DNA from: Paraprevotella clara YIT 11840
GTDB taxonomy: Bacteria; Bacteroidota; Bacteroidia; Bacteroidales; Bacteroidaceae
NCBI RefSeq assembly: GCF_000233955.1
Contig: NZ_JH376609.1
Span: 1 to 64,000, forward strand
DNA length: 64,000 nucleotides
Direction of reading: 5' to 3'
In this document: piece after piece, positions 7,588-16,700 of the stretch
Numbering within the stretch: position 1 is the first letter of the stretch
Layout of the letters: each line of letters opens with the position of its first letter
Program-made: the position numbers and the translations under genes
Notes under the pieces: model-generated
The model's database searches: none
What the model was told of the DNA's origin: nothing
The model's input: only the letters and a program-made list of their open reading frames with translations

Positions 7588-10497
7588 TTGGGAAAAAGGA
7601 TTCTACATATCATCACCTCCGGACTCGTCCTCCTGTCCGTCCTGACGGCGTGTTCCACGAAAAAGAACACGTCGGGCACTCGTTTTTACCATGCCATGAC
7701 GGCACGGTTCAATACGTACTTTAACGGGTCGGAGGCCTTCAAAGAAGGAGTCCTCGAACAACAAAAAGGACATAAGGACAATTACACGACCTTATTGCCC
7801 ATGTATGCCGTGCGAAATAAATCTACGGCAGCCATGGGAAAGTCCAACTTCGAGACCGCCATCGAAAAATGCGAGAAAGCCATCAAGCTGCACTCCATAA
7901 AGGCGCGACCGAAATCGAACGTCAACAAGCGGAAAACGGCCAAGGAAAAAGCGTATATGGCCCGTAAGGAGTTCAACCCATTCTTGCGGCACGCCTGGCT
8001 GCTCATGGGGAAAGCCCAATTCCAGCAGGGCAATTTCATCGAAGCGGCCTCCACGTTCAATTATATCAGCGGGCTGTATGCCGGACAACCTGAAATCGTG
8101 TCCGTGGCCCGGGCCTATCTGGCCCGTTGCTACGTAGAACTGGAATGGCCTTACGATGCCGAGGATGTCTTTCATAAAATACAACGTGACAGTATCGGAA
8201 GTGAAGGAAAACGGGAATTCAACGCTTCATACGCCGATTACCTCATCTTCGTGAAACAATATAAAGAGGCTATTCCTTATTTGCAAAAAGCCGTCAAGAA
8301 GGAAAAAAGCAAACTGCAACGTGCACGCCTGAACTTCCTGCTGGGACAGTTGTACCACGAAACGGGAAACAAAGCAGAAGCCTACAAGGCCTTGCGGCGT
8401 GTCATACGTGCCAATCCTCCATACGAATTGTCTTTCAACGCCCGTATCCTGCAAACCGAGGCCATGGCCAGCGGAAACCACAATAAAATGGTGAAGAAAT
8501 TGCGACGCATGGCCAAGAACAAGAAAAACAAGGACTATCAGGACCAGATTTATTATGCCATCGGCAATATCTATCTGGCCAACCGGGATACCGCCCGGTG
8601 TATCGGGGCATACGAAACCGGTGCCAAAGAAAGTACACAGAACGGCATTGCCAAAGCCATGGTATTGTTGCGCCTGGGTGAGATTTATTGGGACAAGGAG
8701 GATTATATCAACGCACAACGCTGTTACGCCGAACTGGTCGGCATATTGGACAAAGAAAACGAAGCTTACAAAGAGGCGGAACGCCGCTCAGGCATCCTGA
8801 CCGAACTGGAACCTCATTTGTCGGCCATCAAACTGCAAGACAGCCTGCAATGGTTGGCCAAGTTGCCCGAAAACGAACGTAACGAGGCCATCGACAAAGT
8901 CATCGAGGCCTTGAAGAAGCAAGAGAAAGAAGAAGCACGCAAGGCCATGCAGGCCGAAATGGCTGCCAATATGCCCAAAACTCCGACAGTCACACCCACC
9001 CTGCCTACGGGAAACCGCGGGGCGCAGGCGGGAGCTTCCGGACAAACCGGCACGTGGTATTTCTATAACCCGTCGGTCGTAGCCCAAGGCAAACGTCAGT
9101 TCCAACGTACGTGGGGCAAACGCCCGTTGGAAGACAACTGGCGGAGAAGCCATAAGAACGAGGACCGCACGGAAGATTTCGGAGAATATGACTACAGCGA
9201 AGAGAGCGACAGCCTGATGGCGGCACAAGCCGACAGCATCGCCTTGGCCGACAGCATTGCCGAAGCCCAGGAGCGTATGGCCGACTCATTGGCCAGCGAC
9301 CCGCACAACCGGGAATATTACCTGCAACAAATCCCGTTCACGGAAGAGCAGTTGCAAGCCTCCAACGACATCCTGCGTGATGCGCTTTATCAAGCCGGCA
9401 TCCTGGAAATGGAGAGACTGGAAAATTTCGGTTTGGCACGGCGTACCCTGTTGCGTCTTATCGAAACGTTCCCGGACGTAGCCGACAAAGACAACGTGTA
9501 CTACCATCTATTCCTTATCAACGGCCGACTGAATGACATGGCCGAAGCCGAACAGTATAAACAGCGGCTCATCGAGGAGTTCCCAGACAGCCGGTATGCC
9601 ATCATGCTGGCCAACCCCAAATACGAGCTTTACGCAAGGCAGGGCAAGCACATAGAGGATTCTCTGTATGCCGCCACATACGAAGCTTACGGCAAGAACG
9701 AATATGAGGAAGTGTTCCGCAATTATTCCATTTCGACTTCGGATTTCCCGGAGGGGGCACACCGCGCTAAATTCATGTTCATACAAGCCATGAGCCAACT
9801 GTACGGCGGAGAACGGGACAGCTTCTTGGTCACGTTGAAACAAGTCATCGAGAAATATCCGAAAGACGAAGTAACGGAAATTGCACAAAGCATCGTGAAA
9901 GGCATTCAGGAAGGCCGGTCGCTGACCGACGGGAAATACGCGGCAAGCGACATCTGGAGCCGGCGTTCGCTGACGGCTCTGCAAGACTCCACAGCCGAAG
10001 CGCAGCAATTAAGCGACGAACGCCTCAGCAACTTCGTATTCCTGTTGGCCTATCCGGAAAACAGTCTGGACGAGGACCAACTGTTATATGAGATGGCCCT
10101 GTATAATTTCACCAGTTTTATGGTACGCAATTTCGACATCGACATCGTGAAGGCCGACGGACTGGCACAAATGCGCGTCAGCGGTTTCCTCAACTATGAC
10201 GAGGCACACGCTTACGCCCAAAAGCTGTATGCCGATCCGCACATGAGTGTCGTGCTTAAAAACATACGTTCTGTCATCATCTCCGAAAGCAACCTGAAGC
10301 TGCTGGGCACGGTCTTCAGTTTCGACGATTACAAGAAGTTCTACGATGAGAAGTTCGCACCGCTGCAAGTGCCGGAGGACCTGAGACTGGACGAACCTAC
10401 TTCCATCGAAATCCGTACGCCGGACGACGAACCGCCTGCCGGAGACGAAGAATACGAAGAAGAGGAGGAAGACACGGACAGCGGTATTATTTTCTAA
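7588..10497 (+). CDS. porW: TPR lipoprotein of the PorW/SprE type (T9SS-associated)
   Basis: A 969-aa outer-membrane-type lipoprotein. Residues 1-22 form a lipoprotein signal with lipobox L-T-A-C (Cys22), followed by 'STKKNTSGTRFYHAMTARFN', which is typical of the PorW/SprE family. Tetratricopeptide-like helical repeats fill about residues 120-410 and 590-800. A proline/threonine-rich linker and an acidic, aspartate/serine-rich region lie near 470-570, and the C-terminus is very acidic. In Porphyromonas and Flavobacterium this family supports type IX secretion and gliding. The start is a TTG: there is no in-frame ATG upstream and the signal peptide begins here. The next gene, 17 nt on, is porX, the regulator of T9SS, which strengthens the call. 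No other T9SS core gene is in the window. Confidence 0.8.
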   Translation: MGKRILHIITSGLVLLSVLTACSTKKNTSGTRFYHAMTARFNTYFNGSEAFKEGVLEQQKGHKDNYTTLLPMYAVRNKSTAAMGKSNFETAIEKCEKAIKLHSIKARPKSNVNKRKTAKEKAYMARKEFNPFLRHAWLLMGKAQFQQGNFIEAASTFNYISGLYAGQPEIVSVARAYLARCYVELEWPYDAEDVFHKIQRDSIGSEGKREFNASYADYLIFVKQYKEAIPYLQKAVKKEKSKLQRARLNFLLGQLYHETGNKAEAYKALRRVIRANPPYELSFNARILQTEAMASGNHNKMVKKLRRMAKNKKNKDYQDQIYYAIGNIYLANRDTARCIGAYETGAKESTQNGIAKAMVLLRLGEIYWDKEDYINAQRCYAELVGILDKENEAYKEAERRSGILTELEPHLSAIKLQDSLQWLAKLPENERNEAIDKVIEALKKQEKEEARKAMQAEMAANMPKTPTVTPTLPTGNRGAQAGASGQTGTWYFYNPSVVAQGKRQFQRTWGKRPLEDNWRRSHKNEDRTEDFGEYDYSEESDSLMAAQADSIALADSIAEAQERMADSLASDPHNREYYLQQIPFTEEQLQASNDILRDALYQAGILEMERLENFGLARRTLLRLIETFPDVADKDNVYYHLFLINGRLNDMAEAEQYKQRLIEEFPDSRYAIMLANPKYELYARQGKHIEDSLYAATYEAYGKNEYEEVFRNYSISTSDFPEGAHRAKFMFIQAMSQLYGGERDSFLVTLKQVIEKYPKDEVTEIAQSIVKGIQEGRSLTDGKYAASDIWSRRSLTALQDSTAEAQQLSDERLSNFVFLLAYPENSLDEDQLLYEMALYNFTSFMVRNFDIDIVKADGLAQMRVSGFLNYDEAHAYAQKLYADPHMSVVLKNIRSVIISESNLKLLGTVFSFDDYKKFYDEKFAPLQVPEDLRLDEPTSIEIRTPDDEPPAGDEEYEEEEEDTDSGIIF

Positions 10498-10514
10498 CAT
10501 ACGAAACCATTACA

Positions 10515-12071
10515 ATGATGAACAACGGTTTATTACTTTGGGTAGACGATGAAATAGAATTGCTGAAAGCGCATATTCTTTTTCTCGAAAAGAAAGGATA
10601 CGAGGTAGAAACCGTATCCAACGGGCAGGATGCACTGGACAAGTGCAGCGAAACGACCTACGACCTGATTCTGCTGGACGAGAACATGCCCGGCCTGAGC
10701 GGGCTGGAAACCTTGTCGCGCATCAAGGAAATCACACCGGTCACGCCGGTGGTCATGGTGACGAAGAGCGAAGAGGAGAATATCATGGACCAGGCCATCG
10801 GTTCCAAAATTGCCGACTATCTCATCAAGCCCGTCAACCCCACGCAAATCCTCCTGACCCTGAAAAAGAACATCCATAAGAAAGAAATCGTCACGGAGGT
10901 GGCTCAAAACGCCTATCAACAAAACTTCGGCAAGATTGGCATGCAAATCAATGACTCATTGACGTTCGAGGACTGGAAAGAGGTGTACAAACGATTGGTA
11001 TACTGGGAACTGGAGCTGTCCGAGACCGACAGCAACATGGACGAAATGCTGGGCATGCAGAAAACGGAAGCCAACCTGGCTTTTGCCAAATTCATACGCA
11101 AACACTACGAAGAGTGGATCACCCACCCCGAAGACCGCCCGCTGATGAGTCCGGATATCTTCAAAACCAAAATATTCCCCCTGCTGAACCAAGGGGAAAA
11201 GGTGTTTCTCATCGTTCTGGACAACTTCCGTTACGACCAATGGCGGACACTCAGTACGGAACTGGCGGATGCGTTCCTCATCGACGAAGATATTTATTGC
11301 AGCATCTTGCCCACGGCCACACAATATGCGCGCAACGCCATCTTTTCCGGTCTGATGCCGGACAAAATCGCCCAAATGTACCCGGACCTCTGGGTGGACG
11401 AAGACGAAGAAGAGGGCAAGAACCTGAACGAAGGGCCTCTCATCCAGACCCAATTGGACCGTTACCGCCGTAAGAATACATTCAGTTACCATAAAATCAA
11501 TGATTCGACTACGGCCGATAAACTTATCGGCCAGTTCAAACAGTTGGAAAAATATGACTTGAACGTCATTGTGCTCAACTTTATCGACATGCTTTCCCAT
11601 GCTCGTACGGAATCGAAAATGGTGCGTGAACTGGCTTCCAACGAGGCAGCCTATCGTAGCATCACCCAAAGCTGGTTCCGGCATTCTGCCGTGAAAGACC
11701 TATTCAAAGCCCTGGCCGCAAGCGACTACAAAATCATCGTCACGACCGACCACGGCAGTATCCGCGTGAAGTCACCGGTCAAAGTCATCGGGGACAAGAA
11801 CACGAACACGAACTTGCGCTACAAACTGGGGAAGAATCTGAAATACAACCCCAAAGAAGTCTTTGAAATCAAAGACCCACGTAAAGTCCTGCTCCCGGCT
11901 CCCAACCTGAGTACGGCCTACATCTTTGCTTCGGGCGACAATTTCTTTGCCTATCCCAATAATTACAATTATTATGTGTCTTACTATCGCGACACATTCC
12001 AACACGGCGGCATCTCTATGGAGGAAATGCTCATACCGCTGATAACCCTGCAAAGCAAGAAACGAAATTAA
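10515..12071 (+). CDS. porX: PorX-type response regulator with PglZ (alkaline-phosphatase-like) output domain
   Basis: The N-terminal receiver domain (residues 5-120) has all key residues: acidic pair D11-D12, phospho-acceptor D55 in 'ILLDENMPG', T83 and K105 ('LIKP'). There is no DNA-binding domain. From about residue 200 to 510 is a PglZ/alkaline-phosphatase-superfamily domain, with 'LDNFRYDQW', '[15 protein letters not shown]' (candidate catalytic Thr) and 'VTTDHG' as likely metal and active-site segments. PorX of Porphyromonas partners with the kinase PorY, affects T9SS gene expression, and its PglZ domain is a reported zinc-dependent phosphodiesterase. PorX homologues also occur in gut Bacteroidales that lack full T9SS. 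No PorY-type kinase is in the window. It sits between the porW-like gene and tsaE (14 nt gap). Confidence 0.9.
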   Translation: MMNNGLLLWVDDEIELLKAHILFLEKKGYEVETVSNGQDALDKCSETTYDLILLDENMPGLSGLETLSRIKEITPVTPVVMVTKSEEENIMDQAIGSKIADYLIKPVNPTQILLTLKKNIHKKEIVTEVAQNAYQQNFGKIGMQINDSLTFEDWKEVYKRLVYWELELSETDSNMDEMLGMQKTEANLAFAKFIRKHYEEWITHPEDRPLMSPDIFKTKIFPLLNQGEKVFLIVLDNFRYDQWRTLSTELADAFLIDEDIYCSILPTATQYARNAIFSGLMPDKIAQMYPDLWVDEDEEEGKNLNEGPLIQTQLDRYRRKNTFSYHKINDSTTADKLIGQFKQLEKYDLNVIVLNFIDMLSHARTESKMVRELASNEAAYRSITQSWFRHSAVKDLFKALAASDYKIIVTTDHGSIRVKSPVKVIGDKNTNTNLRYKLGKNLKYNPKEVFEIKDPRKVLLPAPNLSTAYIFASGDNFFAYPNNYNYYVSYYRDTFQHGGISMEEMLIPLITLQSKKRN

Positions 12072-12085
12072 AAACAAAAAGCTAT

Positions 12086-12496
12086 ATGGAGATTAGAATA
12101 GACTCTTTAGACCACATCCACGAGGCTGCCCGGGAATTCATCGCAGCCATGGGCGACAACACCGTCTTTGCCATGTACGGCAAGATGGGAGCCGGTAAGA
12201 CCACCTTCACCAAAGCCGTATGCGAATGCCTCGGCGTGGAGGACGTCATCAACTCGCCCACCTTCGCCATCGTCAATGAATACCGTTCGGACAGCGGCGA
12301 ACTGATTTACCATTTCGACTTCTACCGTATCAAAAAACTGGAAGAAGTATACGACATGGGCTACGAAGACTATTTTTACAGCGGTGCGCTTTGCTTCATC
12401 GAATGGCCGGAACTGGTGGAAGAACTTCTTCCGGGTAATACGGTGAAAGTAACCATCGAAGAAAACGAAGACGGTTCACGCACAGTGAGCTTCTAA
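12086..12496 (+). CDS. tsaE: tRNA threonylcarbamoyladenosine biosynthesis ATPase TsaE
   Basis: P-loop ATPase that works with TsaB, TsaC and TsaD to make the t6A modification on ANN-decoding tRNAs. Seen: Walker [10 protein letters not shown] (residues 32-40), 'SPTF' (57-60), 'HFDFYR' (76-81) and 'FIEWPE' (104-109), all standard TsaE signatures; the length of 136 aa is typical. It is 14 nt downstream of porX and is the last gene of the run begun by aroA. No clear terminator follows; the next element is an independent promoter at 12543. Confidence 0.94.
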   Translation: MEIRIDSLDHIHEAAREFIAAMGDNTVFAMYGKMGAGKTTFTKAVCECLGVEDVINSPTFAIVNEYRSDSGELIYHFDFYRIKKLEEVYDMGYEDYFYSGALCFIEWPELVEELLPGNTVKVTIEENEDGSRTVSF

Positions 12497-12542
12497 AAGT
12501 TTGAAAAGTTCATAATAAAGGAAAAAATAATAGATATTTTCC

Positions 12543-12573
12543 TTTGAGTTATCAAAAAGAATGCCTATATTTG
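12543..12573 (+). promoter_or_regulatory. promoter of candidate small RNA
   Basis: TTTG (12543-12546), 19 nt, then TATATTTG (12566-12573): a full match to the Bacteroidetes promoter consensus with ideal spacing. No conventional gene follows in this direction before an intrinsic terminator at 12692. Confidence 0.75.
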
Positions 12574-12642
12574 CAACATAGCAGAAAAGAACAAGAAACA
12601 GTAGTTCAATATTCTGTGAATGTTCTTTCATAAACCTTAATT

Positions 12643-12687
12643 ATGCAAAAATATACTTTCTCATATCAATATGGGAAATGCCCCTGA
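12643..12687 (+). CDS. possible 14-aa peptide (MQKYTFSYQYGKCP)
   Basis: ATG to TGA within the candidate small transcript, ending 4 nt before the terminator stem. The peptide is rich in aromatic and polar residues (three Tyr, one Phe, one Cys). There is no Shine-Dalgarno, which is normal in this phylum. Coding status is unproven; a random 14-codon ORF is quite likely by chance. Confidence 0.3.
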   Translation: MQKYTFSYQYGKCP

Positions 12688-12691
12688 TGTA

Positions 12692-12725
12692 ATAGGGCGT
12701 GGAAGTGATTCCGCGCCCTATTTTT
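12692..12725 (+). terminator. intrinsic terminator of the small RNA
   Basis: ATAGGGCGTGGAA pairs with TTCCGCGCCCTAT (13 bp with one G-U pair) around a 4-nt loop GTGA, followed by a run of five Ts that begins inside the 3' arm. Confidence 0.85.
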
Positions 12726-12851
12726 ATGCCTTCTTCAACCAAAGACATGACGCGCACTTGGAAAACAGGTATACCCATAACAAAACATCTCACCTTACCA
12801 AACCAAGAAGCAATCCTCTAATTTACAACTGAATACGAAACAAGAAAAAAT

Positions 12852-12925
12852 CTCCGCAGAACGGAAAATCGTTCGGCTGAGATTGATTTTTCAATCGGCT
12901 GAGAAACGTTTTCAGTTCTGCGGAG
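12852..12925. repeat. intergenic palindromic repeat, copy B (GGCTGAGA family)
   Basis: Outer arms CTCCGCAGAAC (12852-12862) and GTTCTGCGGAG (12915-12925) enclose two GGCTGAGA words and a short GATTGATTTTTCAATC palindrome. Positions 12857-12886 repeat 4589-4618 with one mismatch. It lies between tsaE (plus) and the convergent acidic-protein gene (minus). Confidence 0.7.
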
Positions 12926-13012
12926 GTTGATTTTCCAAATGGAGCAACGGTAGTTTTGTCTTACATTTTTTACAGAATCGAACCGCTGCCGTCATAAACT
13001 TATAAATCAGGA

Positions 13013-13351
13013 TTAATCCTCCTCGCCGAAAGATTCCCCGTATTCCAACTCGCCCTGGACCACCCACAGGATATCTTCAGCCGCAAAGTCGCCCATCTTG
13101 TCTTTACGGGCCTGACTGATGACGTAATCCACTATTTTGTCCTGGTCGATTTCTATATAGCCGTCCTTGTCGGGCGCCGCATCCAGAATACCGCTATTGG
13201 CATAGTACTCCACGATGACATCCAAAAAGTAATAAAGCTCTTCGTCCGTAAACTTGTCTTTTACTTCTTGCGGCAAGTAATGTTTGATGAACTCCACCGT
13301 GCGTGCATCGTCCTCAGCATCTTGCAGGAGTTCCTGTTCCAAACTGTCCAT
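13013..13351 (-). CDS. acidic conserved small protein of unknown function (112 aa)
   Basis: A strongly acidic, soluble protein with no signal peptide or membrane segment; predicted mostly helical with 'ELYYFLDVIVEYY' as its aromatic core. It follows trxA by 11 nt on the minus strand, so it is probably in the dnaE-trxA region's transcript. Homologues next to thioredoxin are familiar to me from Bacteroidales genomes, but no function is known. No catalytic motif is visible. Confidence 0.7.
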   Translation of the reverse strand: MDSLEQELLQDAEDDARTVEFIKHYLPQEVKDKFTDEELYYFLDVIVEYYANSGILDAAPDKDGYIEIDQDKIVDYVISQARKDKMGDFAAEDILWVVQGELEYGESFGEED

Positions 13352-13362
13352 AACTTATATCT

Positions 13363-13677
13363 TTAAAGGATGGCCTTCAGCTTTTCCTCGAAAGTACTCT
13401 TCGGAGCTGCACCGACTTGTTTGTCCACCACTTCACCGTTTTTAATGAAGATCACAGTAGGCACGTTGCGCACACCGAAACGCATGGCCAAGCCGTCGTT
13501 TTCCTCCACATCGCACTTGCCGATGACTGCTTGTTCCTTATATTCTTCTGCCAATGCCTCGATATCCGGTCCGATTTTCTTGCACGGGCCACACCATGTC
13601 GCCCAGAAATCTACCACCACAGGCTTACCTGAAGCCAACAACTCTTCAAAATTTGAATCTGTAATTGCTAATGCCAT
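13363..13677 (-). CDS. trxA: thioredoxin
   Basis: A 104-aa cytoplasmic disulfide reductase with the active site WCGPC at residues 28-32, the buried Asp at residue 23 ('VVDFWA') and the cis-proline at residue 73 ('NVPTV'). It reduces ribonucleotide reductase, peroxiredoxins and other partners using thioredoxin reductase. It lies 42 nt downstream of the dnaE stop on the same strand, with its own probable -7 element at 13712-13719, and 11 nt upstream of the acidic small protein gene. Confidence 0.96.
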   Translation of the reverse strand: MALAITDSNFEELLASGKPVVVDFWATWCGPCKKIGPDIEALAEEYKEQAVIGKCDVEENDGLAMRFGVRNVPTVIFIKNGEVVDKQVGAAPKSTFEEKLKAIL

Positions 13678-13711
13678 TGTATTATTCCTTTTAATCGTTT
13701 GTTATTACTGA

Positions 13712-13719
13712 CAAATATA
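13712..13719 (-). promoter_or_regulatory. probable promoter (-7 element) of trxA
   Basis: Minus-strand TATATTTG fits TAnnTTTG and lies 34 nt before the trxA start. No TTTG is present at the expected -33 distance, so this is a weaker assignment. Confidence 0.45.
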
Positions 13720-16700
13720 CTAATTTATTTTATATGACAGGACGGGTTTGCTTTGAATATAAGAAATTAAATCCTTTTTAACTGACACTTTCGCCAACTT
13801 GGATTGCATCGTCAGGTTCATCTGTCCCAACGGGTCGAGAATGTGGAAATAAAGGTCGGTATTGCCGGGACACTCCTTCACGATGTCGGAAAGCGAAAGC
13901 ACGATGTCCTCATCCAACGCATCCAGAGCCACGGATATCGTAATCCTTTCCACCAGAGTGTCTTTCACATCTGCCAGAAAATCAATGCGCCCGATACGGA
14001 AATCCAGTTTGGAAGGATCCCATTGCCGGGGCTGGCATTTAGCCGTAATATAGAGCGTATTCCCCACATCCATATATGAGCCCCATGTAGGCCAATCCTG
14101 TCCGAACAAAGCCAGCTCGTATGCTCCCGTGAAATCCTCCATCGTCACGATGCCATACGGCTTACCTGTCTTGGAGATACCCTTCCGTACGGCCGTGACC
14201 ATGCCGCCCAGCGTGAGGTCCATATTGACAAACTGTTCCAAATCTTTCAAATCCGCCATGTGCACGTTGCACACATTTTGAAGTATGACGGCATAATCGT
14301 CCAACGGATGGGCGGACAGATAAATGCCGACCAAGTCGCGCTCCTTGTTCAAACGCTCCAACGAACTCCACGGTTCGGCCTGCGGCACTTCCGGCGTGGC
14401 GATTTCCACCATGTCCATATCCCCGAAAAGTGAATTCTGCACGGCATCCTTGTCGGTCTGGTAGCGCGAGCCGTAACGTGCCAACTGGTCGATAAAGCTT
14501 TCCCCTTTGGCATTCACGCCGAAATACTGTTCGCGGGTGATGCCGTCGAAACAATCGAAAGCCCCCGAAAGCACCAGGCTTTCCAGGTTATTCCGTTTCA
14601 CGGCTCCGCTCGGCACACGTTGAATGAAGTCGAAAATGTTCTTATAAGGCCCGTGGGCTTCCCTTTCTTTCACGATGGCGTCCACAGCCGAATCGCCCAA
14701 GCCTTTGACGGCACCCAAGCCGAAACGGATGTTTCCGTCTACGTCCACACTGAACTTCCGGCGGCTGATGTTGACGTCCGGTCCCAAGGTATTGATACCG
14801 ATACTTTTGCACTCGCTCATCAGCTTTGTGATGTCGGTAATGTTCGCCAAACTTCGACTCATTACGGCCGCCATATACTGGGCGGGGAAATTGGCTTTCA
14901 GGTAGGCCGTCTGATAGGCAACCCAAGAGTAGCACGTGGCATGGCTCTTATTGAACGCATACGAGGCAAACTTCTTCCAGTCCGCCCAAATCTTTTCCAG
15001 CACTTTCGGGTCGTGGCCATTCTTCTTTCCGCCCTCGATGAACTTGGGATACATGTGATTCAGCTTTTCTATCAGCTTCTTACCCATAGCCTTACGCAAT
15101 GTATCGCTCTCGCCTCGCGTAAAATCGGCCAACTGACGGGACAGCAACATCACCTGCTCCTGATACACCGTGATACCGTATGTGTCTTTCAGATACTTCT
15201 CCATACACGGTATGTCGTATTCCACCGGTTTACGTCCTTGTTTACGGTCGATAAAGTCGGGTATATAGTCCATCGGTCCCGGACGGTAAAGCGCATTCAT
15301 GGCAATAAGGTCCTCGAATGTGGAAGGCTGCAATTCGCGCAAATACTTCTGCATGCCGGGGGATTCGAACTGGAACGTCCCGATGGTGCGTCCGTCGCAA
15401 TACAGACGATAGGTGGCCGGGTCCGTAATGTCCAATGCGTCCACGTCTATTTCCATCCCGAGACTGTCGTAGATGTTGGCCTGGCATTCCTTGATGATGG
15501 AAAGGGTCTTCAGCCCCAAAAAGTCCATCTTGATCAATCCCGTGTCTTCAATCACGGAACCTTCGTACTGCGTACAGCGGAGCTTCTCTCCCGTTTCCTT
15601 GTCCTCGGCTGTGCTGACCGGCACCCAATCGGACACGTCGTCACGACAGATGATTACACCGCAGGCATGCACGCCCGTGTTCCGCACATTACCCTCCAGC
15701 ATCCGGGCATAACGGATGGTGTCGCGCAACAAAGGATTCGGCGATGCCTCGGCCTGTTGCAACTCCGGAATACACGAGATGGCATTCGGGAGATTCATTT
15801 TACGCGACTTGCCGTTTTCGTCGTCCGGCAACTTGTCCGGTATGAGCTTACACAATCCGTTGGAAATGTCCAACGGCAGCTTTTCCACCCGAGCCACATC
15901 CTTTATGGCCAGTTTCGTAGCCATCGTACCATAAGTAATAATATGCGCCACTTTCTCTTCACCGTATTTCTGCGTCACCCAACTCAAGACCTTTCCGCGT
16001 CCGTCATCGTCGAAATCCACGTCGATATCGGGCAATGAAATACGGTCGGGGTTCAGGAAACGTTCAAACAGCAAATCGTATTCAATGGGATCTATCTTCG
16101 TGATACCCAAACAATAAGCCACCGCAGAACCGGCAGCCGACCCACGTCCCGGCCCCACGGACACGTTCAACTCGTGACGTGCAGCATTGATATAATCTTG
16201 CACGATGAGGAAGTAACCGGGGAAACCCATCGTCTTCATCACGTGCAACTCGAAGTTGATACGTTCCCGTACATGTTCCGGCAGCGGGTCGCCATAAAGC
16301 TTGGCCGCCCCGATATAGGTCAGTTCAGCCAGATAATCGGCTTCCAACTTCAAACGGTAAAGCTTGTCACAGCCACCCAGTTTCTTCACTTTCTGTTCGG
16401 CGTCCTCGCGGCTGAGCACCACGTTGCCGTTTTCGTCGCGGGTAAACTCTTCAAACAAGTCCTCATCGGTATATTTCTTCCGATAGCCTTCTTCGGTTCC
16501 AAATTCTTCCGGAATGGCAAAGTTCGGCATAATCGGCGCATGGTCGATGCTGTAAAACTCCACTTGGTCGCAAATGTCGCAAGTGTTGGCCAATGCCTCC
16601 GGCACGTCTGCAAACACTTCGTTCATTTCCGCCCGCGTCTTGAACCATTCCTGTTTGGAATAAAGCATACGTTTCGGGTCGTCCAAATCACGGTTGGTGC

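Larger units (their letters stand above)
12580..12725 (+). ncRNA. candidate small RNA transcript (about 145 nt)
   Basis: The unit is bounded by the promoter at 12543-12573 and a strong intrinsic terminator at 12692-12725. The ends are inferred from those signals. A stem can form near the 5' end between GAAAAGAACA (about 12583-12592) and TGTTCTTTC (about 12620-12628), with one bulged A. A 14-codon ORF lies inside (12643-12687). No Rfam family was recognised; the 5' and 3' ends do not pair with each other, so it is not 6S RNA. It could be a regulatory RNA, a micropeptide mRNA, or both. Confidence 0.5.

Noticed and set aside
12580-12725. 6S RNA as identity of the small transcript
   Set aside because: The two ends do not form the long terminal stem that 6S RNA needs.
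14620-16038. 472-residue open frame on the plus strand inside dnaE
   Set aside because: It is antisense to conserved DnaE motifs and arises from the low stop frequency on the opposite strand; no domain is recognisable.
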